From Terana coerulea (taxonomy: Eukaryota; Basidiomycota; Agaricomycetes; Polyporales; Phanerochaetaceae): DNA of 64,000 nt. The stretch spans positions 434,001-498,000 of the forward strand of contig JAKOGH010000042.1 in assembly GCA_024811115.1 (NCBI GenBank), in the 5' to 3' direction. The position numbers and the translations under genes were made by a program. The notes under the pieces were generated by a model, which saw only the letters and a list, made by a program, of their open reading frames with translations, was not told where the DNA came from and did not search any database. This document shows, piece by piece, positions 23,331 to 33,898 of the stretch; the first letter of the stretch is position 1; the number at the start of each line of letters is the position of its first letter.

Positions 23331-26128
23331 ATGTTCTTGCGACGCTCCTGGTCCTGGACAGCGTTCGCCGCGCTCGCTCTCCTCATCCTCAACTCCGTGG
23401 CTGCGCAGTCCAGCTCAAGCCCGTCCAGCGCAACCTCCGCGTCCGTCTCAGCCTCCCTCTCTCTCACGACTTCCTCTGCGACGATAAGCACGACCATCCG
23501 GAGCGGGAACTCCGTTATCACTGTTCCTACCGTAGTGCCCAGCGTGTTTAATGTGACGGTAACACCGACTGCAACGTCCTCAGCGGCGACGAACACGACG
23601 TCGGCGACGGCAACCCCAGACCCCCGCCAGTTGGCCACGAAGCTTGACCCTGGATTTGGCGTCCTTGGAGCTATCCTCATTCTGACCGGTATCCCCAGTG
23701 CGTTCCTGGGTCACAAGAACCGATGGTATTTGCGCTCGTCTCTCATTGCAACCCGAATAACTAACGGTTGTGTGATATAGGACGTCCTTCTTCCTCATTG
23801 GATTCTACACGCTGTCACTCGTATGCTTGGTCCTTATTCTCAAATTCGGCGTTCTCCAGGCCATCAACCCGCCTAACCAGACGCTTCGAGGTCTCTTCGT
23901 ACTGGCATGCGGTGTTGCTGGTGTTGTAGGCGGCGGTATAACTATCTTCTTCTGGAAAGCCACGAGATACTTCATCGGCGGATGGGGAGGCCTAGCCTTC
24001 GGCCTGTGGATACAGTGCTTCCGAGAAGGGGGTCTCATACACCCGGTTGGCTTCCGATGGATCATGTATATTAGTGAGTTGCGTTACTAGCTCCGTCCCT
24101 GCACTGGTACTAATCTCCCGGATAGTCTGTGCGGTAGTGGGCTTTGTCCTGTGCACGCTGCCTGCACTACACTACTACATCCTGATTGTCTCAACTGCCT
24201 TCGTCGGCGCAACGGCGTTCATGCTAGGAGTAGACTGCTTCACTACCGCCAACCTGAAAGAGGTGCGTTTCTCCGTGCTTAAATGCTTTCGCGCGCACTC
24301 ACGGTGGTTCCATTCTTAGTTCTATATATGGAACCTAGGCTTCAATTCACTGTTCCAGAGATACGAAGAGAAGGGCATTCAGTTCCCCATCTCCCAGACC
24401 ATGGAGATCGAGCTCGGTCTCATGGGAGCTGTCGCTCTTATGGGCATTGCTGTTCAGCTGCGCGTTCTCAACCTTTTACAGCGCAAGTTGAAGGAGATCA
24501 AGGAAGAACAACGCCGGGTGAACGAGGCAGTCGAAGCACGCGCCGCCGAACGTTTCGCTGAAGTCGACCAAGAAAAGCAAGAGTGGGAGCGGGAGCACCC
24601 CTCCCTTCCCAAGCATGGTCGAAACGACAGCAATTTCTCCAGCACGCCTCTCATGAAGGATATGGAGATCGGTACACCGAGCCCAAGCGAGAGGCACGGG
24701 TCGACGTTCACACTTGTCAATGGAGGCCGCCAACGCGTTCAGTCTGTCGCCTCCTCTCTCATGCTGTCGTCTCTTCCTCTCGACGGTAGGCAGACTCCTG
24801 GCGCTCTTCCCAATCTTGACCTGGGTCTCGATCTGGAAACAGACGTACCTCAGAACTATTTGTCTGATGATGTCCCCATGAGGCAACGCGCACGCACTCC
24901 GTCCGTTACGCTTTCCGTCGCCGAGGAGCTTGAGGCGCTGAAGAAGAAGGAAGAACTGCTGTCGGAGATCCAGAACATTCGCAGGTCCATCGACATGCTT
25001 AAGTCGGAAACTCCAGCACCGTCCACCTCTGACTCCGGTCGCCCATCTTTCTCCTCTCGTCGCACCCTCAGCCAAGACTTGGCGTCCATGCCCCTGGCCG
25101 GGCCCTCTCATCTGCGTCCGCCTCGCCAAAGCGATCCTCGGGCGCGTGTGCAGTCTATGGAGCTTTCACGTCTGCGCGCTAGCAACCCAAGCCCGGTCAG
25201 TCGACCTACCAGTGTCCCCTTACAGGACACAGACTGGGACGCGTACATCCGCGAGCGCAAGCTGTTGCAGCCGCCATCTGGAGTGACGCCTCCCATCCCG
25301 ACTTCCCCTGTTCCGGTCGCCAGTCCCACGCCCAGACTCGCCGTCTCTCCCGCTGTCACGGATGCTTTGCTCAACCGTCAGCGTCGCGAGGGCTCGCTGC
25401 CACACGGTCATATGTCGCCGCCTGCAGCTGAGAGGACTGCATCGGGCTCAGCTGTGAGAAAGACGGTCAGCCCACCGAAGGAATGGTCAGAAGAAGAATT
25501 GCCGGTCGCCCTTCGGGCTCATAAGAAATCCGACTCTCGCGACGACTACAGCCCTGGCACGGTCCTCCCGCCTCGGGCACGCGATGCGTTATCGCCCCCA
25601 CCCAATAGACCGGATGCTGCTCGAGTCATGTCGTTTGAGGAACTGGAGGAGCGTCATCGCGAGAAGCTACGGCAGCTGCAGCAGCCCCTGACGACAGCGC
25701 AGAAGGAGCAGGCGGACGTCGAGGCCGCGAGGATACGCTGGGAGCGGGCCAAGCAGAACGAGAAGCAGGCTGTGCAGAAGAGGCAGGCGGAGCAGGTCGC
25801 GGCGGCCAGCAAGCAGGCGAAGGAGAAGGCGCGTGCCAGCCAGTTGCTCGGAAACCCGGCTTCCCCGAACGATGCGAAGGGCGCGTCGCGGCACAGCCGC
25901 AGTCTCAGCACGGAAGCACTCGCCACTGTCGGCGGGAAATCCGGGTCGTCGAAACGCATGTCGACGATGAAGGTCGAGGACTGGCAGAAGGCGCAGGTCG
26001 GCCAGCCGGAGGCGGATCGTCGCCGCGAGCCAAGGCGCCAGTCAGGCGTGCCGTTCCCCGATCATCCTCGTCGCGCATCGAGGGACGCTATACGGATGTC
26101 AAGTGTCCCCCGTGATCCTCCTAGTTGA
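23331..26128 (+). CDS. DUF4203 / TMEM198-like multi-pass membrane protein
   Basis: ATG 23331 gives a signal peptide (residues 1-25, ending LNSVAAQ), a Ser/Thr-rich, probably O-glycosylated ectodomain (25-105), then about seven helices: GFGVLGAILILTGIPSAFLG, FYTLSLVCLVLILKFGVL, FVLACGVAGVVGGGITIF, YFIGGWGGLAFGLWIQCF, VVGFVLCTLPALHYYILI, VSTAFVGATAFMLGVDCF and GLMGAVALMGIAVQL. The Gly-rich helices and GWxGLAFG layout match DUF4203. A cytosolic tail of more than 500 residues follows in one exon (24340-26128), with coiled coil (EELEALKKKEELLSEIQ; HREKLRQLQQ) and Ser/Pro-rich disorder. Introns lie near 23727, 24074 and 24262. The role is unknown; human TMEM198 has been tied to Wnt signalling, which fungi lack. 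Confidence 0.83.
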
Positions 26129-26951
26129 AGGTGAGGATCCCTGAGACTCCTCATCGGCGTGAAGCGACATCATTGTGCATGGATACATTTACTGGACTTT
26201 CAAAATGGACTCGCGAACTTTTTATCCCCATGCATCTTTCATAGCTAATACCTGAAGCATTACGACTGGCATTTCTCCATACACCGTTCATTTCTGTTTG
26301 TTCAACATCTCATGGACTTGTAGCACACCGTACTATTCCCTTGGATTAATATGTACACCATCAACCGATATCTTGCGCGCAGCTCACTAAGTGGGGGAGC
26401 GACTCTGGTCTGCTGGACATTGCGCATGCCCTAGTGGTACATAAGTTAACCCTATTGCGCAAGGTTTGGGCGGTGAGAGGGCGCACTGGAGTGGTCTCGA
26501 TCAGGTCCACGCAAGAACTCATAAGACCGAGTGTAGTCGCCCATGGGGGCGGGAGCAACATAGACTCAGGGGGCTGGCGCGCGTCTGGCCTGGCCCTGCC
26601 GCCCTGGGCATCTCGGAGGGCCGAATTCGTGTCTGTATACGGAACCTTCTCCACAAAATCATAAGGCCGCATTTTATGCAGCAGGGCCCGATACCGCCAA
26701 TAAATCCCCGCCATCCGGGATAACAATGCGCAGCTTTAGAGCACCAGCAACTCCGCCTCACGCATTATGTAAACCTCTTGATTGAAATCCTCAGAAAGAA
26801 CAGATTGATTCCATGGTGTGAGCAGTGGCCTCGCAAATGCACGGCATAACATGAAGGCATAGCAAATATGGTGGGAAGAGGAATGAGACGCGATGGAGAC
26901 GGTGTACAGTGAGCAAGTTTGCCGTAAGGAAATGAACAATAACGAAGGAGC

Positions 26952-26968
26952 CACGTGCGGGCCACGTG
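26952..26968 (+). promoter_or_regulatory. Twin E-boxes (CACGTG x2)
   Basis: Two perfect CACGTG palindromes at 26952-26957 and 26963-26968 start 11 bp apart, one helical turn, about 117 bp upstream of a TATA-like element. CACGTG is the classic site of bHLH factors such as yeast Cbf1 and Pho4. Function here is inferred. Confidence 0.5.
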
Positions 26969-27084
26969 AAATGCCACGTTGTTTGCCAGATCTTGCAAAG
27001 ATCGCAGGGGCCCTAATCAACTATCGTACGGTAAGACCCTCAACCTAAAGGTATCGGGAAAAATAATTGAATACCACGCTCGTT

Positions 27085-27091
27085 TATATAG
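27085..27091 (+). promoter_or_regulatory. TATA-like element of the acidic-protein gene
   Basis: TATATAG lies 43 bases upstream of ATG 27134 and downstream of the twin E-boxes, a plausible core promoter for the plus-strand gene. Confidence 0.5.
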
Positions 27092-27133
27092 TTGATGCCC
27101 CAGCCAAACCCCGCACACCCCAAACCGACGACA

Positions 27134-27902
27134 ATGTCCAGCATACCGCGCTCAAAATCGGCGCCGCACGTCGCCGCCGTCCCGCCTTTCCTCGCACAAA
27201 AATCCGGCGACGGCGCGCTGCATGCTCGCCGACCGCGCATCGTGCGACATCACACCAGCCTCGCGCTGACGGACGCTCTCACCCCCGCAGCCCGGCGCGT
27301 TCAGGCTACCAGACACCTCGCGAACGCGCGGAGGACCCGTTCAGCCTAGGCGGATTTTTTCCCTCGCAGCTACCCGGACACGACCTCGAGGCGGAGGATT
27401 GGACATGGCTGAGAGAGGGGGATGAGGTGGACGGCAGGTTGGACCCTCTGCCCGAGCAAGAAGACGACCAATTCGTGCCGGCGTTTGACAAAGCAGAAGA
27501 CGAGGAGGCAGACAAAGTAATTCGTCAAGAAGACAAGCTGGGCATTCTTTCGCTGCGTGCGTCGCCCCTGGCACACCGTGAACCTTGTTGGTATATATTG
27601 ACTGATCGCTTACAGCTGCCATGTTCACATCCAACGACACGCTATTTGCGTCAGCCTACGACGACCGCTTGTTGTCGCCATATTCAGAGGACTCGCCGGA
27701 AGACACAGAGGCCTTGTACGCCGCGTACTGTGGATTGCGCCAGGCTCATAGCGTCGCTTTGCCGGTGAAGACGGAGAGATGTGCAGGACCACTGTTCTCC
27801 CCGTCGCCGGAGGAGATTGACGAGGTGGTGCAAAACGATGGGAAGTGGCCGTCGGTGCTTTCGCAGGGGCTGGGGATGGTGCTGGATATGATTTCGCTGT
27901 GA
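27134..27902 (+). CDS. Unknown acidic protein
   Basis: I do not recognise this protein. ATG 27134 opens MSSIPRSKSAPHVAAVPPF, basic and disordered. An intron at 27242-27312 (GTGCGA to CTACCAG, 71 nt) fits phase and joins to TPRERAEDPFSLGGFFPSQ, then a strongly acidic stretch (GHDLEAEDWTWLREGDEVD, EEADKVIRQEDKLGILSL). A second intron at about 27560-27615 joins to FTSNDTLFASAYDDRLLSPY and SPEDTEALYAAYCGL, ending GMVLDMISL at 27902. Total is about 205 residues with no membrane segment or known motif. The LGGFFPSQ and acidic-Trp patches look like protein-binding motifs. The first intron is chosen on frame and splice sites only. Confidence 0.6.
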
Positions 27903-28025
27903 TTCATTTTGTGGTGGGCAACGCATGGGCTGTCTGTTCATGGGTTAGAGCAATCTCATAGATGATTCTGATGTGCGCGCCTACTGAATGTGACGCGTGA
28001 CCTGACAGTCACATGAGTGAGGGCA

Positions 28026-28032
28026 TATAAAG
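28026..28032 (+). promoter_or_regulatory. TATA box of the CSL gene
   Basis: TATAAAG lies 96 bases upstream of ATG 28122 and immediately before the three CSL octamers. Confidence 0.75.
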
Positions 28033-28036
28033 GGGG

Positions 28037-28084
28037 TTCCCACGGTGGTTGTTCCTTCCCACACCTTGCGTTCAAGTTCCCACA
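28037..28084 (-). promoter_or_regulatory. Three tandem CSL (RBP-J) binding octamers
   Basis: TTCCCACG at 28037-28044 and TTCCCACA at 28056-28063 and 28077-28084 are, on the other strand, CGTGGGAA, TGTGGGAA and TGTGGGAA. All three are perfect matches to the established CSL consensus YGTGRGAA. They point the same way, with starts 19 and 21 bp apart (about two helical turns), between the TATA box and the ATG of the CSL gene itself. Binding by the encoded protein is inferred. Confidence 0.7.
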
Positions 28085-28121
28085 GTCTACTGCTCCTCCG
28101 TGAGAACGCGATACTGCCCTC

Positions 28122-30495
28122 ATGAGCAGCTATCCAGGCTTTCTGTCGCCCTCGTTCCCTCTTTCCTCCCACATCCATTACCCTATGGCCTCCATAGCGG
28201 TAAACCCACCTCAGGACCATTTTCCGCCACCAGAGACAGCCAACCCCCAAGAACTTACCCGCCCAAGTTCGTCGGCGCAACCCAACTTTGACCCTATTGT
28301 AATTGCTCTTTATTTTCGTGCATTTCGCCTTCTTAACGCGTTGCAGGTCCAGGCACCCGCGTCATCGCATCTGGGTGACCTTCAGTCGTCCGAGGGAACC
28401 GCGATTCGCAACCCTGCTTCCCCCAATCAAGCGGGAAAATCGATTCACTCTATTCTGGCTGCAACTTCTGAGGCTACGCCAGCACCAGGTGGCCCACCAC
28501 CCACCTGGAATCCCAATAACGCTGGAGGTCATCCCCCGCGAGACCCACATAATGCGCTTCCCGATCTTTCCAGACCGAGTCAGGTGTGTAAAGCGTACAA
28601 CATAAACACGAGCTGTATTGAATCCCATCAAGCGCACCTCGTCGAAGCGCAAACTCGACACATCTGAGGTGGACGACCCGCACAACAAGATCAGACGCGT
28701 CGTTCGCGACCATGTAGCTCAGCACTCCTCCCGGCCCCTCCCTATGACTACCGTACTATGTCTGCATGCAGCCGTCGCGCAGAAGTCATACGGCACGGAG
28801 AAGCGCTTTCTCTGCCCTCCTCCTATCGTTCACATCGAAGGCCCAGTATGGAACATGAAAGCGCAACAGCTCTCGATGACCGTCGTGTCCGAGGGTGGCG
28901 AACGCTCGTATGAACAGAGAGCGCCTATCGACCACAATCTCTCCGCGAGCTTTAAATTTCTGCACGTAACCGGTTCCGCGAAGTCTAAGAGCTTTCAGTT
29001 GTCGCTCGATATCGCGGAGCCGCCGCCAACTAACACCGATGGGACCGAACCATCGTCCGGAGGTCGCATCTGGGCTTCTTTCGACTCCGCTCCGGTCACT
29101 ATTATCTCTAAACCGTCCAAAAAGACCGCGAAGACGCGCAACATCGCGTCGTGTATACTTGCTGGCGGCCCCGTGTCGCTGTTCAACCGCATCAACTCTC
29201 AAACGGTGCGGACGAAATACATGACTGTGGACAGTACTCAGCTTTGCGCGAGCAACCTGTCTTGGGCCGCATTTAACGTCAACGTTGTGAGACCGCAGGG
29301 CGAGACGCCTGCTATCGGTAAGTGCCCCCTCTCTTCAAGGTGATTTCACGCGACTGAAGGCATTATCCGCAGGTCCGCAACCTGTGACTTACGGAAGCGA
29401 AATTATCCTGACCGACACTCATACTGGCATCCAGACTGCTCCTTTGATCATCCGCAAAGTCGACAAGGGCAGGATTGCTCCTGACGACGGTGGGCCTGTG
29501 AGCCAGATGCAGAAGATTGCTCTGCAGCGCGTTAACCCAGATGGCACCCGGCATTATCTCTCTGCAGCGAGTCCTTTCCCTGGAGCACAAGGAGCCGCAC
29601 CGGCTCAAAGCGCCTCCCAGCAAGCAGGCACGCATCCTCTGATGTTTCAAGCTCCTCGAGTGCGTGAAGAGACCCGGGAGGGCGTCCGAGTTATAACCGA
29701 CGAAGTGGATGACTATCTCTGCTGGACTATTGTTGGTATCTGTATGTCTCATCCACACTTATTCCTATCCTTTGCTTATGCTAAATCCGTACTTCTTCGC
29801 AGCGAAGTTCCAGTACACCTTCTTTGACGCCTTTGGCCACAGCGAGCCGCCTGAAATGCCTATCACCCCATTTCCCACTCTCTTCACCGCGCCATACATG
29901 CATTTCCCCGAAGGAGGTGTGAACAAAATCGACTTGACAGTTGCCAACTTCTTCTTCCAGCATCCTACCACTCGAGAACAAACCCCTTTGACCATCTATC
30001 TGGGAAGTCTCGGACCTTTACGACACGAGCTTTCGACACAGGGCGGCCCTAGCGCGCTAAGCCGCGTTGCTCCCTATGTTCAAGCCATAGGTCCGGACGG
30101 TGTTCAACGGGACGAGCCGATCGGCTCTCCTCTCGATGGCACCTTCATAGGTGGTGGGCCGATCCACACCACGCTGACGGTCCATCTTCCGTCCATCCCG
30201 GGATATCATCAGAGCTTTAGAAGATGACCTGGAACCCCCGCAACTCCCTCCCAACGGCACGCCTTCTGCGGCAGGTGGACCGGAGGCGAAAGCGAACCCT
30301 GCCGCTCTCGTCGGTAGGAGTCTCCCCCTCCTGTTCATCCGCGCATTCGACGGTGTCGGATATCACTCCGGAAGGGCAATTGCTCTGGACAACGTGATGC
30401 AGACCATAGACGACCAGTCGCCTGGCCGAGAATGGCAACACATGGTCGCGAACATCGACGCCGGCATGCACTCGTGGGGGCTAAGAGTTATCTAG
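28122..30495 (+). CDS. CSL-family transcription factor (RBP-J / Su(H) / Cbf11-Cbf12-like)
   Basis: This is a fungal CSL DNA-binding protein of about 680 residues. S. pombe relatives Cbf11 and Cbf12 bind GTGGGAA-type sites and control adhesion, cell cycle and lipid genes. ATG 28122 opens a disordered Pro/Ser-rich region. Introns at 28299-28346 and 28584-28632 lead to RTSSKRKLDTSEVDD, then the Rel-homology N domain (TVLCLHAAVAQKSYGTEKRF, CPPPIVHIEGPVW). The beta-trefoil follows, with SAKSKSFQLSLDI, ISKPSKKTAKTRNIASCILA and GGPVSLFNRINSQTVRTKYM, the DNA-contact signature. Next come TYGSEIILTDTHTGIQTAPL, IIRKVDKGRI and the C-terminal Rel domain with YTFFDAFG and HWGLRVI-like end (HSWGLRVI). At CCCGGG (30197-30202) the frame shifts by one base: HLPSI continues as RDIIRALEDDLEPP only if one base is dropped. 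It is probably a sequence error. Confidence 0.93.
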
Positions 30496-31074
30496 GTTGC
30501 GGCCTGGCTGCCTTCCGGTAAAACATTATCGTTTTGTATACTCGTTTCGTCTTGCTATGTGTTGTCGCTTCATAACTATTAATCTTGCTTTCGCTGTATG
30601 TACGACGTACTGCTGTTCTTTTATGTAATCTGTGTTGCCATGCATTGTTGTGGAACATGTATGAATTATCTTGGTTGTTCTTGGATTGTCTTGGACCGAC
30701 GGAGCAAGCAAATCAGATTGGGCGTTCTGCGGATTGCAGGAAAGTATTTTGACTGCTTGCGTCTGCGTCGCCTCGTATCGTCCGACAACCAGCCCGCATT
30801 TGCCGATCCGCGCAGAGACACGTTCGACGCATATTGCACTGACAGACAAGGTAAGCTCTGCAATTTTGCCCCAATCGATGGCGTGCACGTCCGAGGCTAC
30901 AAAGGGCCAGGCGCAGGGCGTATCTCCTCCTCGCATCTTCCCCCTCCCTCTCTACCTCCGCCCGCCACTTCTACTACCCCTCACTACGCCCTGTCAGTCC
31001 AGCACTGCCACGACTCATATAAAGGTCACCCCCGCACACACGGTACTGAATCCCCCTCCCAGAGCATAAGCACC
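30496..31074. other. Intergenic: CSL 3' end and pyruvate kinase promoter
   Basis: No gene. The left part is AT-richer 3' flank. The right part (30930-31010) is CT-rich and leads to a TATA box at 31018. Confidence 0.6.
31018..31024 (+). promoter_or_regulatory. TATA box of pyruvate kinase
   Basis: TATAAAG lies 57 bases upstream of ATG 31075, after a CT-rich stretch, as expected for a strongly expressed glycolytic gene. Confidence 0.75.
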
Positions 31075-33339
31075 ATGGCCGGCATTAAGTCTCGCTTGGA
31101 ATGGTTCGCCAACCTCTCCACCTTGAACGCCCCAGTGCCCACTGAGGAGACAAAATACCACCGCAAGGCGAGTGCAGCGGGCTCGTGCGAGACATACCAG
31201 CTAATTGTACTGAGTAGACCGCGATCATCGCGACTATCGGTGCGTAACGCGTTGGAAGGCAGTGCTATGACGTCCGCTGAGCATTATTATTCCTATAGGT
31301 CCCAAGACCAACAGCGTCGAAAAGCTCGGCGAACTGGTGCGCGCGGGAGTCAACATCGGTGAGTGGCGCGAATGTCGTTCCATAGCCAGGCATTAAAACG
31401 TCTCTCCAAGTGCGCATGAACTTCTCGCACGGTGAATATGAGTACCACCAGAGCGTCATTGACAACACGCGCAAGATGGTCGCTCGTGAGTGACAGTGTT
31501 GTTCGGCAGACCCAGCAGGCATTGAACAAAAATCTTATCAGAGAACCCGAAGGGCCGCCCTGTCGCTATCGCTCTGGACACGGTGCGCGTTCTGCTCATG
31601 CGCGAAGCGCGGACCGCTGATCTTCCCTGGGAGTATAGAAAGGACCTGAGATTCGTACTGGTGTGATGCGGGATGGCCAGGACGTAAGCGTGCTTTTCGT
31701 TTGCTCGGGTATGTCAACTGAGCCTCTGTCCTATGGTAGATCCCTATCAAGGCTGGCCACGAATTCATTATCTCCACCGACGACAAGTACAAGAACAGCT
31801 GTGATGACAAGGTCCTGTACTTGGACTACGTATGTTTTCCTGACATTGTTCTATGAGCTACCCTCATTTTCGTGTTCGGTAGAAAAACCTCCCCAAGGTC
31901 ACTGCACCTGGCAAGCTCATCTACGTCGATGACGGTACGTCACACGCCACCTCCAGTGCTTTCAAGATTGAATAGCTGAATATGTGACAGGTGTTCTGTC
32001 TCTGCTCGTGACTGCCATTGACGGCGACAACGTCCACGTCCGTACTGTAAACAACGGAACTCTGTCCTCCCGCAAGGGTGTGAACTTGCCCAAGACCGAT
32101 GTCGATCTCCCCGCGCTCTCCGAGAAGGACAAGAACGACTTGCGATTTGGTGTCAAGAACGGCGTCGACATGATCTTCGCGTCCTTCATCCGCCGTGCCC
32201 AAGACGTCAAGGACATCCGCACTGTCCTCGGCCCCGACGGCGCCAACATCAAGATCATCGTCAAGATCGAGAACGAGCAGGGTGTCGCCAACTTCGACGA
32301 GATTCTGCGGGAGACTGACGGTGTCATGGTCGCCCGTGGTGACCTTGGTATCGAGATTCCTGCCAGCCAGGTCTTCCTCGCCCAGAAGATGATGATCTCC
32401 AAGTGCAACATGGCCGGCAAGTCCGTCATTGTGGCAACCCAGATGTTGGAGTCCATGACAGTACGTCTTCTACACCCACAGTTCACGGAGGCACTCTCTG
32501 ACCTTCTTTTGCCTTCCTAGTACAACCCGAGGCCCACTCGTGCTGAAGTCAGCGATGTCGCTAACGCTGTGATCGATGGATCTGACTGCGTCATGTTGTC
32601 CGGTGAGACCGCGAAGGGTTCTTACCCCATTCAGGCCGGTATGTATCCTCGTTTCTTACTTCTTTGAGGATTGTCTGAACTCACGCAACCCCTTAGTCCT
32701 CATGATGGCTGAGACTTGCTTGCTTGCGGAGGCATCCATTTGCTACCCGCCTCTCTACGATGAGCTCCGCTCCACCGCTCCTCGGCCCACCGAGACCGCT
32801 GAAAGTGTTGCCATCGCCGCCGTCGCCGCGGCTGCTGAGCAAAACGCCGGTGCCATTGTTGTGCTCTCCACGAGCGGTAACACTGCCCGCCTGGTGTCCA
32901 AGTACCGCCCTCAAGTGCCGATCATCACCGGTAAATTTGCATTAGTATCTAGTCCTTTGTACATAAACTAATTGAGATACAGTCACCCGCAACGAGCAGA
33001 CTTCGCGCCAAATTCACCTCCACCGGGGTGTTTATCCCTTCTTCTACCCCGAGCCTCGTGGCATCGACAGCTCGCAATGGCAGACAGACGTAAGTGCCCC
33101 TCCAACTCGCTGTTGAACACACCTACTGTCAGCATACTAACGCCATCGGTCACTAGGTGGACAACCGTATTCGCTTCGGTCTCAGCAACGCTCTTTCACT
33201 CAACCTCATCACACCTGGCAGCACCATTGTCGCCATCCAAGGTTGGAAGGGTGGTCTCGGCCACACCAACACCCTCCGTGTTCTCTCGGTCCCGACCGAC
33301 TCGGCCGACCTCCAGCTGCAGCCCCTCTCCGGTGCCTAA
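31075..33339 (+). CDS. PYK1: Pyruvate kinase
   Basis: This cytosolic enzyme makes pyruvate and ATP from phosphoenolpyruvate and ADP, the last step of glycolysis. ATG 31075 opens [15 protein letters not shown]. Visible parts are [30 protein letters not shown] (the substrate Arg and the N-F-S-H loop); [30 protein letters not shown] (B to A domain); [18 protein letters not shown], with the catalytic Lys of the IxKIEN signature; [10 protein letters not shown] (metal ligands); ATQMLESM and [26 protein letters not shown]; and a C-terminal effector domain ending LQLQPLSGA. There are about ten exons. Intron 1 (31168-31217) begins GCGAGT, so it is a GC-AG intron; no GT alternative keeps the conserved [11 protein letters not shown] frame. 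Confidence 0.97.
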
Positions 33340-33898
33340 TAGTTTCAGACCTGTCCTGCTTTGCTGTAATAGATTGATAGAAAGAACAGCACGAGAAAAG
33401 CAATGTATAAATAGTACCAGTGCCTCAGAGTCAATGCGAGCTTGTATTCATACTGACTCAGTGTACTTGCATGCCTTCCTTTCCGGGCCTCGAAGGTAGC
33501 TTCGATCGCGTCTATCAAGGCAGTGTTGGGTAGACGCGTGTCAGACACTTCTTTGATTGCCACCTTGTCAAGAAAGGCATGCAAACCGTCATGCATCCTG
33601 CGGACATGGTCCTTTCCTACAATCACCCCCTGTACAACGCATACGCAAAATCCCCGGTTGTGTGAGGCGGCGGCAGCTCCGAGGTTGTTTGTACTGCGTA
33701 TGTTATGCCAGCTCCTAGTTACGTTCCGAACAGCCTCTTCAGGTTCAAGAATGCAATACGACTGCCCCAAAGCTCTGAGCAAAATAGGAGGAGAAAGAGC
33801 AAAGGGTAAGTTGGGCACTATCTCTTACTGAAGCATCGAATGACCAAAGTACCTACAGGCTCTTAGAATCGTTGGGACAAAGACCATTGGCCTTCGTG
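33340..33898. other. Intergenic: pyruvate kinase 3' flank and GT32 promoter
   Basis: No supported gene. A long minus-strand open frame fills much of it (see rejected items). The GT32 start may lie in a small upstream exon around 33750-33805, where a GTAAGT donor occurs at 33806, but no in-frame ATG could be joined. Confidence 0.45.

Larger units (their letters stand above)
26129..27133. other. Intergenic: promoter of the acidic-protein gene and 3' flank of the DUF4203 gene
   Basis: No supported gene in 1 kb. Minus-strand open frames at 26360-26730 lack family signals and intron logic. The right end holds two CACGTG boxes and a TATA-like element (separate entries). Confidence 0.5.

Noticed and set aside
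33345..33818. Minus-strand open frame of 157 codons with a hydrophobic C-terminus
   Set aside because: It has no ATG at its start (GTG), no recognisable motif, and lies where the GT32 promoter and pyruvate kinase 3' flank are expected. Frames of this length arise by chance several times in a window of this size and base composition.
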